A stretch of DNA of 19,125 nt from SIG710 sp045587665 (lineage in GTDB: Bacteria > Bacillota > Clostridia > Oscillospirales > CAG-272): positions 1 through 19,125 of the forward strand of contig JAZNCT010000011.1 in the NCBI GenBank assembly GCA_045587665.1, given 5' to 3'. A program made the position numbers and the translations under genes. Each line of letters begins with the position of its first letter. Position 1 is the stretch's first letter. Below are positions 1 through 6,821 of this stretch, one piece after another. The notes under the pieces are model-generated. The model was not told the origin of the DNA. It did no database searches and saw only the letters and a list, made by a program, of their open reading frames with translations.

Positions 1-525
1 CTCAACGACTATGCTCCGGTTCAGAGCGGTATTATGACAACTGTTCACGCTTACACAGGTGACCAGATGATCCTTGACGGTCCTCACAGAAAGGGCGACC
101 TTCGCCGTGCTCGTGCAGGTGCTGCTAACATCGTTCCTAACTCAACAGGTGCTGCTAAGGCTATCGGTCTTGTTATCCCTGAGCTCAACGGTAAGCTTAT
201 CGGTTCTGCACAGCGTGTTCCCACACCGACAGGTTCAACAACAATCCTTGTTGCTGTTGTTAAGGGTAAGGACGTAACTGTTGAGGGCATCAACGCTGCT
301 ATGAAGCCTGCTTCTTCCGCTTCCTTCGGCTACAACACAGATGAGATCGTTTCTTCCGACGTTATCGGTATGACATACGGTTCTCTCTTCGATGCAACTC
401 AGACAATGGTTGCTAAGATTGATGACGACACCTATCAGGTACAGGTTGTTTCTTGGTACGATAACGAGAACTCCTACACAAGCCAGATGGTTCGTACAAT
501 CAAGTATTTCGCAGAGCTCGCTTAA
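1..525 (+). CDS. gap: Glyceraldehyde-3-phosphate dehydrogenase, C-terminal part
   Basis: Glycolytic enzyme that oxidises and phosphorylates glyceraldehyde 3-phosphate to 1,3-bisphosphoglycerate with NAD in the cytoplasm. The frame is open from base 1, so the gene starts outside the window; 174 residues remain of about 335. The N-terminal NAD-binding half and the catalytic Cys are missing. The TTVHAYTGDQ motif (fragment residues 13-22) carries the catalytic His. It is followed by the phosphate-binding arginine loop (RRARAGAANIVPNSTGAAKA), the AQRVPTPTGS motif and the closing WYDNENSYTSQMVRT signature. An apparent ATG at base 34 is only an internal Met (IMTTVHAY). The codons are highly regular, as expected of a strongly expressed gene. 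It ends 15 nt before a hairpin terminator and is transcriptionally separate from the citrate genes that follow. Confidence 0.97.
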   Translation, partial: LNDYAPVQSGIMTTVHAYTGDQMILDGPHRKGDLRRARAGAANIVPNSTGAAKAIGLVIPELNGKLIGSAQRVPTPTGSTTILVAVVKGKDVTVEGINAAMKPASSASFGYNTDEIVSSDVIGMTYGSLFDATQTMVAKIDDDTYQVQVVSWYDNENSYTSQMVRTIKYFAELA

Positions 526-540
526 TTGCATACTAAAAAA

Positions 541-577
541 GAGGCTGGAGCACATCGGTGCTTCAGCTTCTTTTTTC
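541..577 (+). terminator. Intrinsic terminator of gap
   Basis: Stem of about 13 bp, including G-U pairs, between GAGGCTGGAGCAC (541-553) and GTGCTTCAGCTTC (558-570) with a 4-nt loop, followed at once by TTTTTT. It lies 15 nt after the gap stop codon. Confidence 0.9.
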
Positions 578-619
578 TCTTAAATGAAATTTTCTATAAT
601 ATAAAATGCGTTATTTGAG

Positions 620-674
620 CTTGCAAAGCGGTCTTTACGGCTCTATTTGCAAGTCTGCTGTCATAAAGTTGCAA
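620..674. promoter_or_regulatory. TTGCAA palindrome cluster upstream of the citrate promoter
   Basis: Three self-complementary TTGCAA hexamers lie at 621-626, 647-652 and 669-674. The first two sit in an 8-bp inverted repeat, CTTGCAAA (620-627) and TTTGCAAG (646-653), separated by 18 nt. The last ends 26 bp upstream of the -35 box of the citrate synthase promoter. That position would suit an activator site, or the repeat could form an RNA hairpin. No protein can be assigned from sequence. The rest of 578-700 is AT-rich and has no gene I can support. Confidence 0.3.
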
Positions 675-700
675 AAATGGATCGTTTTGCTAAAAAGCTA

Positions 701-729
701 TTGACAAAAACAAAAAAATATAGTATAAT
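701..729 (+). promoter_or_regulatory. Sigma-A promoter of the citrate operon
   Basis: Exact TTGACA (701-706), a 17-nt spacer and exact TATAAT (724-729). Transcription should start near 736, giving a leader of about 40 nt before the citrate synthase ATG. The match is as strong as the consensus allows, so expression is probably limited by repression, consistent with the palindrome just downstream. Confidence 0.9.
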
Positions 730-741
730 ACCTTCATTGAA

Positions 742-751
742 TTGTATACAA
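742..751. promoter_or_regulatory. Probable GntR/FCD operator, TTGTATACAA
   Basis: Perfect 10-bp palindrome TTGTATACAA about 13 bp downstream of the -10 box, with an extra half site ATACAA at 754-759. From family knowledge, FadR/FCD-type GntR regulators often bind sites of this kind; MdcY is reported to recognise ATTGTATACAAT. A GntR/FCD gene is the second gene of this same operon. I infer an autoregulatory operator that blocks RNA polymerase at the promoter. Confidence 0.6.
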
Positions 752-776
752 GAATACAAAACGGAGGTAAAACGAT

Positions 777-2150
777 ATGATCGCAAAAAACTGTGCTTCA
801 AATCTTTTGGAGCAATCGCAATATCAGTATTCGCTGCAGGATGTGCCGGATCCCAACCTATATAGGGATATCTACCCCTACGATGAGATCCCCAAGATCG
901 CATTTAACCACCGCCACGTGCCGATAAATATGCCAAAGGATATATGGATAACAGATACCACATTCCGTGACGGTCAGCAGTCAAGAGCTCCCTATACTCC
1001 GGATCAGATAGCAGATATATATAAGATGCTCTCACGTCTTGGTGGTCCCAAGGGTCTCATCCGTCAAAGCGAGTTTTTCGTTTACACAAAGAAGGATAGA
1101 GAGGCTGTTGCCAAGTGCATGGAGCTGGGATATGAATTTCCCGAGATAACAACTTGGATAAGGGCAAAAAAAGAGGATTTTCAGCTTGTTAAGGAGATAG
1201 GAATAAAGGAGACCGGAATTCTCGTTTCCTGCTCTGATTACCATATTTTCAAAAAGCTGGGCATGACCCGCGCACAGGCACTTTATCATTATCTCGGTGT
1301 TGTAAAACAGGCATTTGACGCAGGAATTCGTCCCAGATGTCATCTGGAGGATATAACAAGGGCCGATTTCTATGGCTTTGTAGTTCCTTTTGTAAATGCT
1401 CTTATGGAGCTTTCAAAGGAGGCAGGCATACCGGTCAAGATCCGTATGTGTGACACTATGGGTTATGGAGTTGCATATCCCGGTGTTGCCCTTCCGCGAA
1501 GTGTGCCGGGTATAGTTTACGGTCTGCATCACTTCTCTCATGTTCCCCACGAGATGCTGGAGTGGCATGGTCACAACGATTTCTATAAGGGCGTGTCAAA
1601 TGCAACCTCCGCTTGGCTATACGGTGCTTCGGGAGTTAACTGCTCCCTTCTGGGTATAGGTGAGAGAACGGGTAATATTCCACTTGAAGCAATGGTTATT
1701 GAATATGCTTCTATGCGCGGTACATTTGACGGTATGGATCCTACAGTAATTACAGAAATAGCTCGCTATTTTGAAAAAGAGCTTGGCTATGATATACCGC
1801 CGATGACTCCTTTTGTTGGCAACAACTTTAATGTTACAAGGGCCGGAATACACGCCGACGGACTTATGAAGGATGCGGAAATATACAATATTTTCGACAC
1901 TGAAAAGATACTTAACCGCCCTGCAGAGGTTTCAATATCCAACACATCAGGCCTTGCGGGAATCGCTTATTGGGTAAATAACTATTTCGGTCTTAAAGGC
2001 GTCGATGCTGTTACAAAGCAGGATCAATTCGTTATTGATATGAAGGCGAAGATTGATGCTATGTATGTTGACGGAAGAACAACTATAATGGGCGATGAAG
2101 AGCTTGAAGAGATAATCGAGGAGCTTGCTCCCGGAAGATTCAAGAAGTGA
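777..2150 (+). CDS. Re-citrate synthase (isopropylmalate synthase-like)
   Basis: Condenses acetyl-CoA with oxaloacetate to citrate in the cytoplasm. The 457-residue protein is not a classical (Si) citrate synthase. It has the TIM-barrel fold of the homocitrate/2-isopropylmalate synthase (HMGL-like) family and resembles the Re-face-specific enzyme known from Clostridium kluyveri in length and in its N-terminal DPNLYRDIYPYDEIPKI segment. Visible motifs are DTTFRDGQQ at 60-68 (catalytic Arg and metal-binding Asp), IRMCDTMGYG at 222-231, the metal-binding HGHND at 264-268 and GIGERTGN at 293-300. The LeuA-type C-terminal regulatory domain that senses leucine is absent, as the length shows. An ACGGAGG ribosome site lies 9 nt before the ATG. 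It is first in an operon with the GntR regulator and aconitase, which supports citrate rather than homocitrate or isopropylmalate as the product. A related acyltransferase specificity cannot be fully excluded. Confidence 0.88.
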   Translation: MIAKNCASNLLEQSQYQYSLQDVPDPNLYRDIYPYDEIPKIAFNHRHVPINMPKDIWITDTTFRDGQQSRAPYTPDQIADIYKMLSRLGGPKGLIRQSEFFVYTKKDREAVAKCMELGYEFPEITTWIRAKKEDFQLVKEIGIKETGILVSCSDYHIFKKLGMTRAQALYHYLGVVKQAFDAGIRPRCHLEDITRADFYGFVVPFVNALMELSKEAGIPVKIRMCDTMGYGVAYPGVALPRSVPGIVYGLHHFSHVPHEMLEWHGHNDFYKGVSNATSAWLYGASGVNCSLLGIGERTGNIPLEAMVIEYASMRGTFDGMDPTVITEIARYFEKELGYDIPPMTPFVGNNFNVTRAGIHADGLMKDAEIYNIFDTEKILNRPAEVSISNTSGLAGIAYWVNNYFGLKGVDAVTKQDQFVIDMKAKIDAMYVDGRTTIMGDEELEEIIEELAPGRFKK

Positions 2151-2160
2151 GGACTTGAAA

Positions 2161-2817
2161 ATGGTGATAAGCGCAGGTGCAGGATCACTTGAATCAAAGG
2201 TCTATGAAGCACTTCAGGAGGCAATACTTGGCGGAGAGCTGAAAGAAGGAGCTCCGCTTACAGAGCTTGCTCTTTCCGAGAAGCTTGGTGTCAGCAGAAC
2301 GCCAATAAGAGCCGCACTGCACAGGCTGGACGAGGACGGGCTTGTGGAGCTTTCGCCAAATAAAGGTGCGGTGGTTGTGGGGGTCAGCGGAGATGATCTT
2401 GTTGACATCTATCGCATAAGGATGCGCCTTGAGGGTCTTGCCTCGGCAATGGCAGCGGAAAAGATGACGTCAGAGGAGAAAAAAGCTCTTGCGGATACGG
2501 TTGAGCTCTCTGAATTTTACATTCGCAAAAACGATGCAGAGCATCTGAAGGAGCTGGATACGGCTTTTCACAGTGAGATATATAAAAAAAGCGGTAGCCG
2601 AATGCTCTGTCGCATACTTTCAGATCTCCACAAGAGTATCAAGACCTATCGAAAGCTTTCTCTTTCGGAAGAGGGCAGGATAGAAGCCTCAGTGAGAGAG
2701 CATCGTCTAATTCTGGAGGCTATACTGCGCTCTGATGCCAAAGAGGCAGAACGACTGACATATCTTCACATAGATAACGCAATGAAAAGCACGCTAGGTG
2801 CTATAGAAAATAAATAA
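2161..2817 (+). CDS. GntR-family regulator, FCD (FadR-like) domain
   Basis: Cytoplasmic DNA-binding repressor or activator of 218 residues. The N-terminal winged helix (about residues 8-72) shows the GntR pattern: LESKVYEALQEAILGGEL, then the recognition helix LSEKLGVSRTPIRAALHRL, then the wing DEDGLVELSPNKGAVV. The all-helical C-terminal FCD domain (about 80-212) has the typical RIRMRLEGLAS helix, an FH pair near residue 136, and a final H-containing helix YLHIDNAM that in this family helps bind a metal and carboxylate ligand. I chose the ATG at 2161 because GTGAGGA overlaps the upstream stop codon at the right distance. An in-frame ATG at 2125 would overlap the citrate synthase gene by 26 bp. 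It lies between citrate synthase and aconitase, so it probably controls this operon through TTGTATACAA at 742, perhaps in response to citrate or another di/tricarboxylate. The ligand is inference. Confidence 0.9.
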   Translation: MVISAGAGSLESKVYEALQEAILGGELKEGAPLTELALSEKLGVSRTPIRAALHRLDEDGLVELSPNKGAVVVGVSGDDLVDIYRIRMRLEGLASAMAAEKMTSEEKKALADTVELSEFYIRKNDAEHLKELDTAFHSEIYKKSGSRMLCRILSDLHKSIKTYRKLSLSEEGRIEASVREHRLILEAILRSDAKEAERLTYLHIDNAMKSTLGAIENK

Positions 2818-2829
2818 TTGGAGTTTAAA

Positions 2830-4758
2830 ATGGGATACACAATAGCGCAAAAAATTATTAAAAATCATTTGATATCCGGTGAGATGAAGGCAGGCAATGA
2901 AATCGCTCTGCGCATCGACCAGACACTGACGCAGGATGCAACAGGTACTATGGCTTACCTTCAGTTTGAGGCAATGGGTACAGAAAGAGTTAAAACAGAG
3001 CTTTCTGTTGCATACATTGACCACAATACCCTTCAGGCAGGCTTTGAAAATGCCGATGACCACCGTTACATTCAGACCGTAACAAAGAAGCACGGTATCC
3101 GTTTCTCACGTCCCGGCAACGGAATTTGTCATCAGGTTCATCTTGAACGCTTTGCCGTTCCCGGCAAGACGCTTATCGGCTCTGACAGCCATACGCCTAC
3201 AGCAGGCGGTATCGGTATGCTTGGTATGGGCGCAGGCGGACTTGACGTTGCTGTCGCTATGGGCGGCGGTGCTTACTACATAACAATGCCGAAGATAATT
3301 AAGATAAATCTCACAGGAAAGCTCCCTGCATATGTGGGCGCAAAGGATATAATTCTTGAAGTTCTTCGCATACTTGGCGTTAAGGGCGGCGTTGGCGCAG
3401 TTGTTGAATACAGCGGCGAGGGCGTCAAGACCCTTTCCGTTCCCCAGAGAGCGACTATCACAAACATGGGCGCAGAGCTTGGCGCAACCAGCTCGCTTTT
3501 CCCCTCTGATGAGGTTACAAAAGCTTTCCTTGCGGCAGAGGAACGTGAAAATGATTTTGTAGAGCTGGCGCCTGATGCAGATGCTGTCTACGATGCGGAA
3601 TACACCATCAACCTTTCCTCTCTTGAGCCTCTTGCGGCTTGTCCTCACAGCCCCGATAATGTAAAGCCGGTTTCCGAGCTTCAGGGCATGAAGATAGACC
3701 AGGTCTGCATCGGTTCATGCACCAACTCCTCTATGCTTGATATGCTTACCGTTGCGGCAATGCTGAAGGGCAAAACGGTTCATCCCGATGTCAGCCTTTC
3801 AATTTCTCCCGGTTCAAAGCAGGTTTATACTATGCTTGCAGAGTGCGGTGCCCTGGCTGACCTTATCGCGGCAGGCGCAAGAATTCTTGAATGTGCTTGC
3901 GGTCCTTGCATAGGTATGGGATTTTCCCCTAAGTCCGCAGGTATTTCTCTGCGTACCTTTAACCGTAACTTTGAGGCAAGAAGCGGTACTGCGGATGCAG
4001 GTGTTTACCTTGTCTCTCCCGAAACAGCGGCGGCTTCCGCTATCGCAGGCGTTATGACCGATCCAAGAACTGTTGGCGGCGCTCTTGACATAAAGATCCC
4101 CGAGCACTTCAAGATTAACGATAATCTTATCGAAATGCCCGCTTCACCCGAGGAAGCCGAGGCTGTTACGGTTGAAAGGGGTCCCAATATAAAGCCTATC
4201 CCGGTTGGAAAGGCTCCCGAAAAGGATCTCGATACAACTCTTATTCTCAAGGTCGGCGATAATATCACAACAGACCATATCATGCCTGCAGGAACAAAGA
4301 TCCTGCCCTACCGATCCAATGTTCCCAAGCTCAGTGAGTTCTGCTTCACCGTTTGCGATAAGGAATTTCCCGAAAGGGCCAAGAAAATGGGCGGCGGTAT
4401 CATTGTAGGCGGTTCTAATTACGGTCAGGGCTCTTCCCGCGAGCATGCGGCTCTTGTTCCGCTCTATCTCGGCATCAAGGCGGTTGTGGCAAAGAGCTTT
4501 GCGAGAATACATGTTGCTAACCTTATCAACTTTGGTATCGTTCCCATGACATTTGAGAACCCCGAGGACTATGATAAGTTAAGTGAAGGCGCAAATCTCC
4601 GCATCACAGGCTTTGCAGATGCTGTTGCAGGCTCGGATAAGCTCTTTCTTGAATGTGAATGCGGATGCAAGATCCCCCTGAAGCTTGATCTCACAGCGCG
4701 TCAGAGAGATATTCTTTCTGCCGGCGGTATGCTGAATTATACAAAGAACAATGGCTGA
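2830..4758 (+). CDS. acn: Aconitate hydratase, short Aquifex-type
   Basis: Isomerises citrate to isocitrate with a [4Fe-4S] cluster in the cytoplasm. At 642 residues it matches the short monomeric aconitase subgroup rather than the roughly 890-residue AcnA or AcnB. The cluster ligands are Cys297 in GSCTNSS and Cys357/Cys360 in CACGPCIGMG. GSDSHTPTAGGIGMLGMGAGG (118-138) and FNRNFEARSG (377-386) are hallmark motifs. The C-terminal swivel domain carries DHIMPAGTKILPYRSN and GGSNYGQGSSREHAA from residue 527, with the substrate-binding Arg at 537. I chose the ATG at 2830 because GGAG sits 6 nt upstream. The in-frame TTG at 2818 lies directly after the GntR stop and contains that ribosome site. 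The 12-nt gap to the GntR gene indicates one transcript. Homologous 3-isopropylmalate or homoaconitate dehydratases are usually split into two subunits, so the fused form plus context favours aconitase. Confidence 0.93.
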   Translation: MGYTIAQKIIKNHLISGEMKAGNEIALRIDQTLTQDATGTMAYLQFEAMGTERVKTELSVAYIDHNTLQAGFENADDHRYIQTVTKKHGIRFSRPGNGICHQVHLERFAVPGKTLIGSDSHTPTAGGIGMLGMGAGGLDVAVAMGGGAYYITMPKIIKINLTGKLPAYVGAKDIILEVLRILGVKGGVGAVVEYSGEGVKTLSVPQRATITNMGAELGATSSLFPSDEVTKAFLAAEERENDFVELAPDADAVYDAEYTINLSSLEPLAACPHSPDNVKPVSELQGMKIDQVCIGSCTNSSMLDMLTVAAMLKGKTVHPDVSLSISPGSKQVYTMLAECGALADLIAAGARILECACGPCIGMGFSPKSAGISLRTFNRNFEARSGTADAGVYLVSPETAAASAIAGVMTDPRTVGGALDIKIPEHFKINDNLIEMPASPEEAEAVTVERGPNIKPIPVGKAPEKDLDTTLILKVGDNITTDHIMPAGTKILPYRSNVPKLSEFCFTVCDKEFPERAKKMGGGIIVGGSNYGQGSSREHAALVPLYLGIKAVVAKSFARIHVANLINFGIVPMTFENPEDYDKLSEGANLRITGFADAVAGSDKLFLECECGCKIPLKLDLTARQRDILSAGGMLNYTKNNG

Positions 4759-4937
4759 AAATGCGGCATTTTAATAGAATTTTTGTAGCAGATTCAGTAT
4801 CCCCGAGAGGAAAAAGTAATGATAAGGCATTTCATTATTTATAATGTAAATTATTGCTTGAGAGTGTTGGGGTGTCCCAGGTAACTATGATGACAAATTA
4901 TTGATAACGATCAAAAAAACGAAAGGAAGAACATACA
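4759..4937. other. Intergenic gap between aconitase and isocitrate dehydrogenase
   Basis: 179 bp without a gene. A short AAAATG/CATTTT hairpin (about 4758-4772) followed by GAATTTTT could be a weak or partial terminator. TATAAT occurs at 4840-4845 but no convincing -35 box lies 16-18 bp upstream. The downstream gene may be reached by readthrough or have its own weak promoter. Confidence 0.3.
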
Positions 4938-6110
4938 ATGTCAAACAATTATAATACACAGCTTGAGGAGGCTTGTGCCAAATTCAGAAAGATTCTTGAG
5001 GATCAGCTTGTGAGAGTTGAAGATATGAAATCACAGGGAGATTTTGTTGATTATGCGTCTCTTGAGACTCTCCGCATCGGAGTTTGCGGCGGCGACGGTA
5101 TTGGCCCTATCATTTCCGCCGAGGCACGCAGAGTGCTTGAATTTATGCTTGATGATATGGTTAAAGAGGGTAAGGTTGAATTTGTTGACATAGACGGTCT
5201 TACAATTGAAAACCGCATAGCTGTTGGCAAGGCTATCCCGGATGACGTTATGGCAGAGCTGAAATCCTGCCACGTTATTCTCAAAGGCCCAACAACAACC
5301 CCTCAGAAGGGTGACGGCATGCCTAATATTGAGTCTGCAAATGTTGCAATGCGCAAGGCTCTTGACCTCTTTGCAAACATCCGTCCCGTTAAGGTTCCCG
5401 AGGAGGGCATCAACTGGACTATCTTCCGTGAGAACACAGAGGGCGGTTATGCCGTTGGTTCAAGCGGATTTAACGTAACAGAGGATCTTGCAGTTGACTT
5501 TGTTGTTACAACAAAGCAGGGCTCTGACAGAATCGCACGCCTTGCATACGACTATGCGAGAAAGAACGGTCTTGACAGAGTTTCTCTCGTTACAAAAGCA
5601 AATGTTATCAAGACTACGGACGGCAACTTCCTTGAGGACTGCCACAAGGTCGGCGATCTCTATCCCGAGATCACTACTGACGAGTGGTATGCGGATATCA
5701 TGACAGCGAAGCTGGTTGACCAGAAGAGAAGACGTGACTTCAAGGTTCTCCTGCTTCCTAACCTCTATGGCGATATCATTTCCGATGAGGCTGCTGAATT
5801 CCAGGGCGGCGTTGGTACCGCGGGATGCGCAAATATCGGTAAGAAGTACGCAATGTTTGAGGCTATCCACGGCTCTGCTCCCAGAATGATAAGAGAGGGC
5901 AGAGGCGAATATGCTGATCCCTGCTCTATGCTCCGCGCTTGCGTAATGCTCCTTTCCCACATCGGTCTGCAGGATAGAGCAGATAAGCTTGAAAAGGCTC
6001 TCGACTTCTGCATGTTCGAGGATAAGAAGCTCACTATCACAGGACGTCCCGGCGGCGCAAAGTGCTCAGACTTTGGCGACTATGTAATGGAAACGCTTAA
6101 AAATCTTTAA
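4938..6110 (+). CDS. icd: Isocitrate dehydrogenase (isocitrate/isopropylmalate family)
   Basis: Oxidative decarboxylation of isocitrate to 2-oxoglutarate, the last step of the citrate branch and the source of carbon for glutamate. The protein has 390 residues. Substrate-binding residues of the family are in place: S133, N135 and R139 in IESANVAMRK, R149 in FANIRP, R164 and Y171 in FRENTEGGY, K220 in VTKANVIK, and acidic metal ligands D253, D279 and D283 (LYGDIISDEAAEFQGG). Two features are unusual. About 45 residues (a charged helical segment) precede the GGDGIGP motif that normally begins the fold. The cofactor loop reads HGSAPRM (311-317), where NAD enzymes usually have Asp and NADP enzymes Lys-Tyr, so cofactor preference cannot be read off. 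GAAAGGA stands about 10 nt before the ATG. Isopropylmalate dehydrogenase is the main alternative, but aconitase next door and no leu genes argue for isocitrate. Confidence 0.88.
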   Translation: MSNNYNTQLEEACAKFRKILEDQLVRVEDMKSQGDFVDYASLETLRIGVCGGDGIGPIISAEARRVLEFMLDDMVKEGKVEFVDIDGLTIENRIAVGKAIPDDVMAELKSCHVILKGPTTTPQKGDGMPNIESANVAMRKALDLFANIRPVKVPEEGINWTIFRENTEGGYAVGSSGFNVTEDLAVDFVVTTKQGSDRIARLAYDYARKNGLDRVSLVTKANVIKTTDGNFLEDCHKVGDLYPEITTDEWYADIMTAKLVDQKRRRDFKVLLLPNLYGDIISDEAAEFQGGVGTAGCANIGKKYAMFEAIHGSAPRMIREGRGEYADPCSMLRACVMLLSHIGLQDRADKLEKALDFCMFEDKKLTITGRPGGAKCSDFGDYVMETLKNL

Positions 6111-6130
6111 TAAAGAATAATTTATTTTTG

Positions 6131-6177
6131 CCTCCGGCGGCTAAGGGACTTTTGAAAAAGTCCCTTAGAACCCCAAA
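6131..6177. repeat. CCTCCGGCGG element with 13-bp perfect inverted repeat
   Basis: CCTCCGGCGG (6131-6140) is followed directly by CTAAGGGACTTTT (6141-6153) and its exact complement AAAAGTCCCTTAG (6156-6168), then AACCCCAAA. It has no U-tract after the stem, so it is a poor terminator. The modular form, a conserved head, a perfect stem and a conserved tail, is that of a dispersed palindromic (REP or MITE-like) element. Only one copy is in this window, so dispersal is inference. Confidence 0.55.
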
Positions 6178-6304
6178 ACTTTCAATATTGGCGGTTTATA
6201 TGTTTTTTGTGAATTGTCTGAAATAACAAACAGTTTATCTGTTTAAAAAGGATAACCGGATGTGCAAAAATCAAAATTATCCGGACTAATCATTCTTTAT
6301 AAAT

Positions 6305-6344
6305 ACAACAAAACCGAGGCTCGGCTGAGCCTCGGTTTTGTTGT
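6305..6344. terminator. Bidirectional terminator between icd and abrB
   Basis: Perfect 18-bp stem: 6305-6322 (ACAACAAAACCGAGGCTC) pairs with 6327-6344 around the loop GGCT. The outer stem is A-rich on one side and T-rich on the other, so it can end transcription of icd (+) and of abrB (-), which converge here. Between the CCTCCGGCGG element and this stem lies only AT-rich DNA with a small CCGGAT/ATCCGG repeat (6256-6261, 6279-6284). Confidence 0.93.
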
Positions 6345-6398
6345 GTTTAAAGCTTTGTAATACTTTGAGCAAGAATATAATATAATTTATTAAGGAGA

Positions 6399-6644
6399 TC
6401 AAAGCTGTTCTTTAAGCTTTGCTATGCAAGAACGGCAAATGCGCTTTCCGCCGAAAAAAATAACGTCATCGGCATCGCCGCAAAAGATACAGGATGGCTG
6501 GTATTTAACAAGAACGATGCGGTCGTCCTCGGTGAAAATTTCAACCGGATCCTTTTCTTTAAGACCAAAAGTATTTCTCATTTCCTTGGGCAAAACAATT
6601 CTCCCAAGTTCATCAATTTTTCTAACAATTCCAGTTGATTTCAT
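6399..6644 (-). CDS. abrB: AbrB-family transition-state regulator
   Basis: Small dimeric DNA-binding protein that in Firmicutes represses stationary-phase and sporulation genes during growth. The 81-residue protein starts MKSTGIVRKIDELGRIVLPKEMR, the swapped-hairpin SpoVT/AbrB fold (residues 1-50), with the DNA-contacting arginines R8, R15 and R23. The C-terminal half has two CxxC pairs (C52/C55 and C70/C73), a probable zinc-binding tail common in clostridial AbrB proteins but different from the Bacillus subtilis C-domain. I chose the ATG at 6644 because AAAGGAG precedes it at normal spacing. An upstream in-frame ATG would add ten residues and include that site. The gene has its own perfect promoter and is divergent from spmA. 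SpoVT or another paralogue is possible. Confidence 0.9.
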   Translation of the reverse strand: MKSTGIVRKIDELGRIVLPKEMRNTFGLKEKDPVEIFTEDDRIVLVKYQPSCIFCGDADDVIFFGGKRICRSCIAKLKEQL

Positions 6645-6658
6645 TTTGTTTCTCCTTT

Positions 6659-6683
6659 TGACAAAAATTGTCACTTTATGACA
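6659..6683. promoter_or_regulatory. Phased TGACA/TGTCA repeats in the abrB leader
   Basis: TGACA (6659-6663), TGTCA (6669-6673) and TGACA (6679-6683) alternate in orientation exactly 10 bp apart. The first two form the inverted repeat TGACAA-N3-TTGTCA. They lie between the abrB promoter and its ribosome site, one helical turn apart on the same DNA face. A repressor site, possibly for AbrB itself, is a reasonable guess. Confidence 0.45.
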
Positions 6684-6700
6684 TATATTTCCATATTTGT

Positions 6701-6729
6701 ATTATAAACTATTGTTGGCAGATTGTCAA
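6701..6729 (-). promoter_or_regulatory. Sigma-A promoter of abrB
   Basis: Read on the - strand: TTGACA at 6729-6724, a 17-nt spacer and TATAAT at 6706-6701, both exact. Transcription should start near 6694, giving a leader of about 50 nt. Confidence 0.88.
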
Positions 6730-6788
6730 TAGTTTTTTTGAATTTTTTCGATATTTAGATAAAAAAGTATTTTTTTAACGATATGTTG

Positions 6789-6795
6789 TGTCGAA
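6789..6795 (+). promoter_or_regulatory. Possible Spo0A box upstream of spmA
   Basis: TGTCGAA matches the core of the Spo0A box and lies 26 bp before the spmA start codon, in the region between abrB and spmA where a sporulation regulator would make sense. A 7-mer is expected about twice by chance in a window this size, and another copy lies inside the citrate synthase gene. The support is mostly positional. Confidence 0.25.
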
Positions 6796-6821
6796 GTGTG
6801 TCATTTTGGGAGGAAAAGAGT

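Noticed and set aside
647..865. Small frame over the citrate promoter
   Set aside because: It runs through the -35, -10 and operator and into citrate synthase in another frame, with no ribosome site.
2818..2829. TTG start for aconitase four codons upstream of the ATG
   Set aside because: The GGAG ribosome site for the ATG at 2830 lies within these codons.
3106..3648. 180-codon - strand frame inside the aconitase gene
   Set aside because: It is the complement of a well-supported gene with all family motifs; no promoter or ribosome site.
4840..4845. TATAAT as a promoter for isocitrate dehydrogenase
   Set aside because: No acceptable -35 hexamer lies 16-18 bp upstream in this AT-rich gap.
6750..6790. 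Sigma-E promoter for spmA
   Set aside because: ATATTT and CGATATGT are present but their spacing and bases do not fit the sigma-E consensus.
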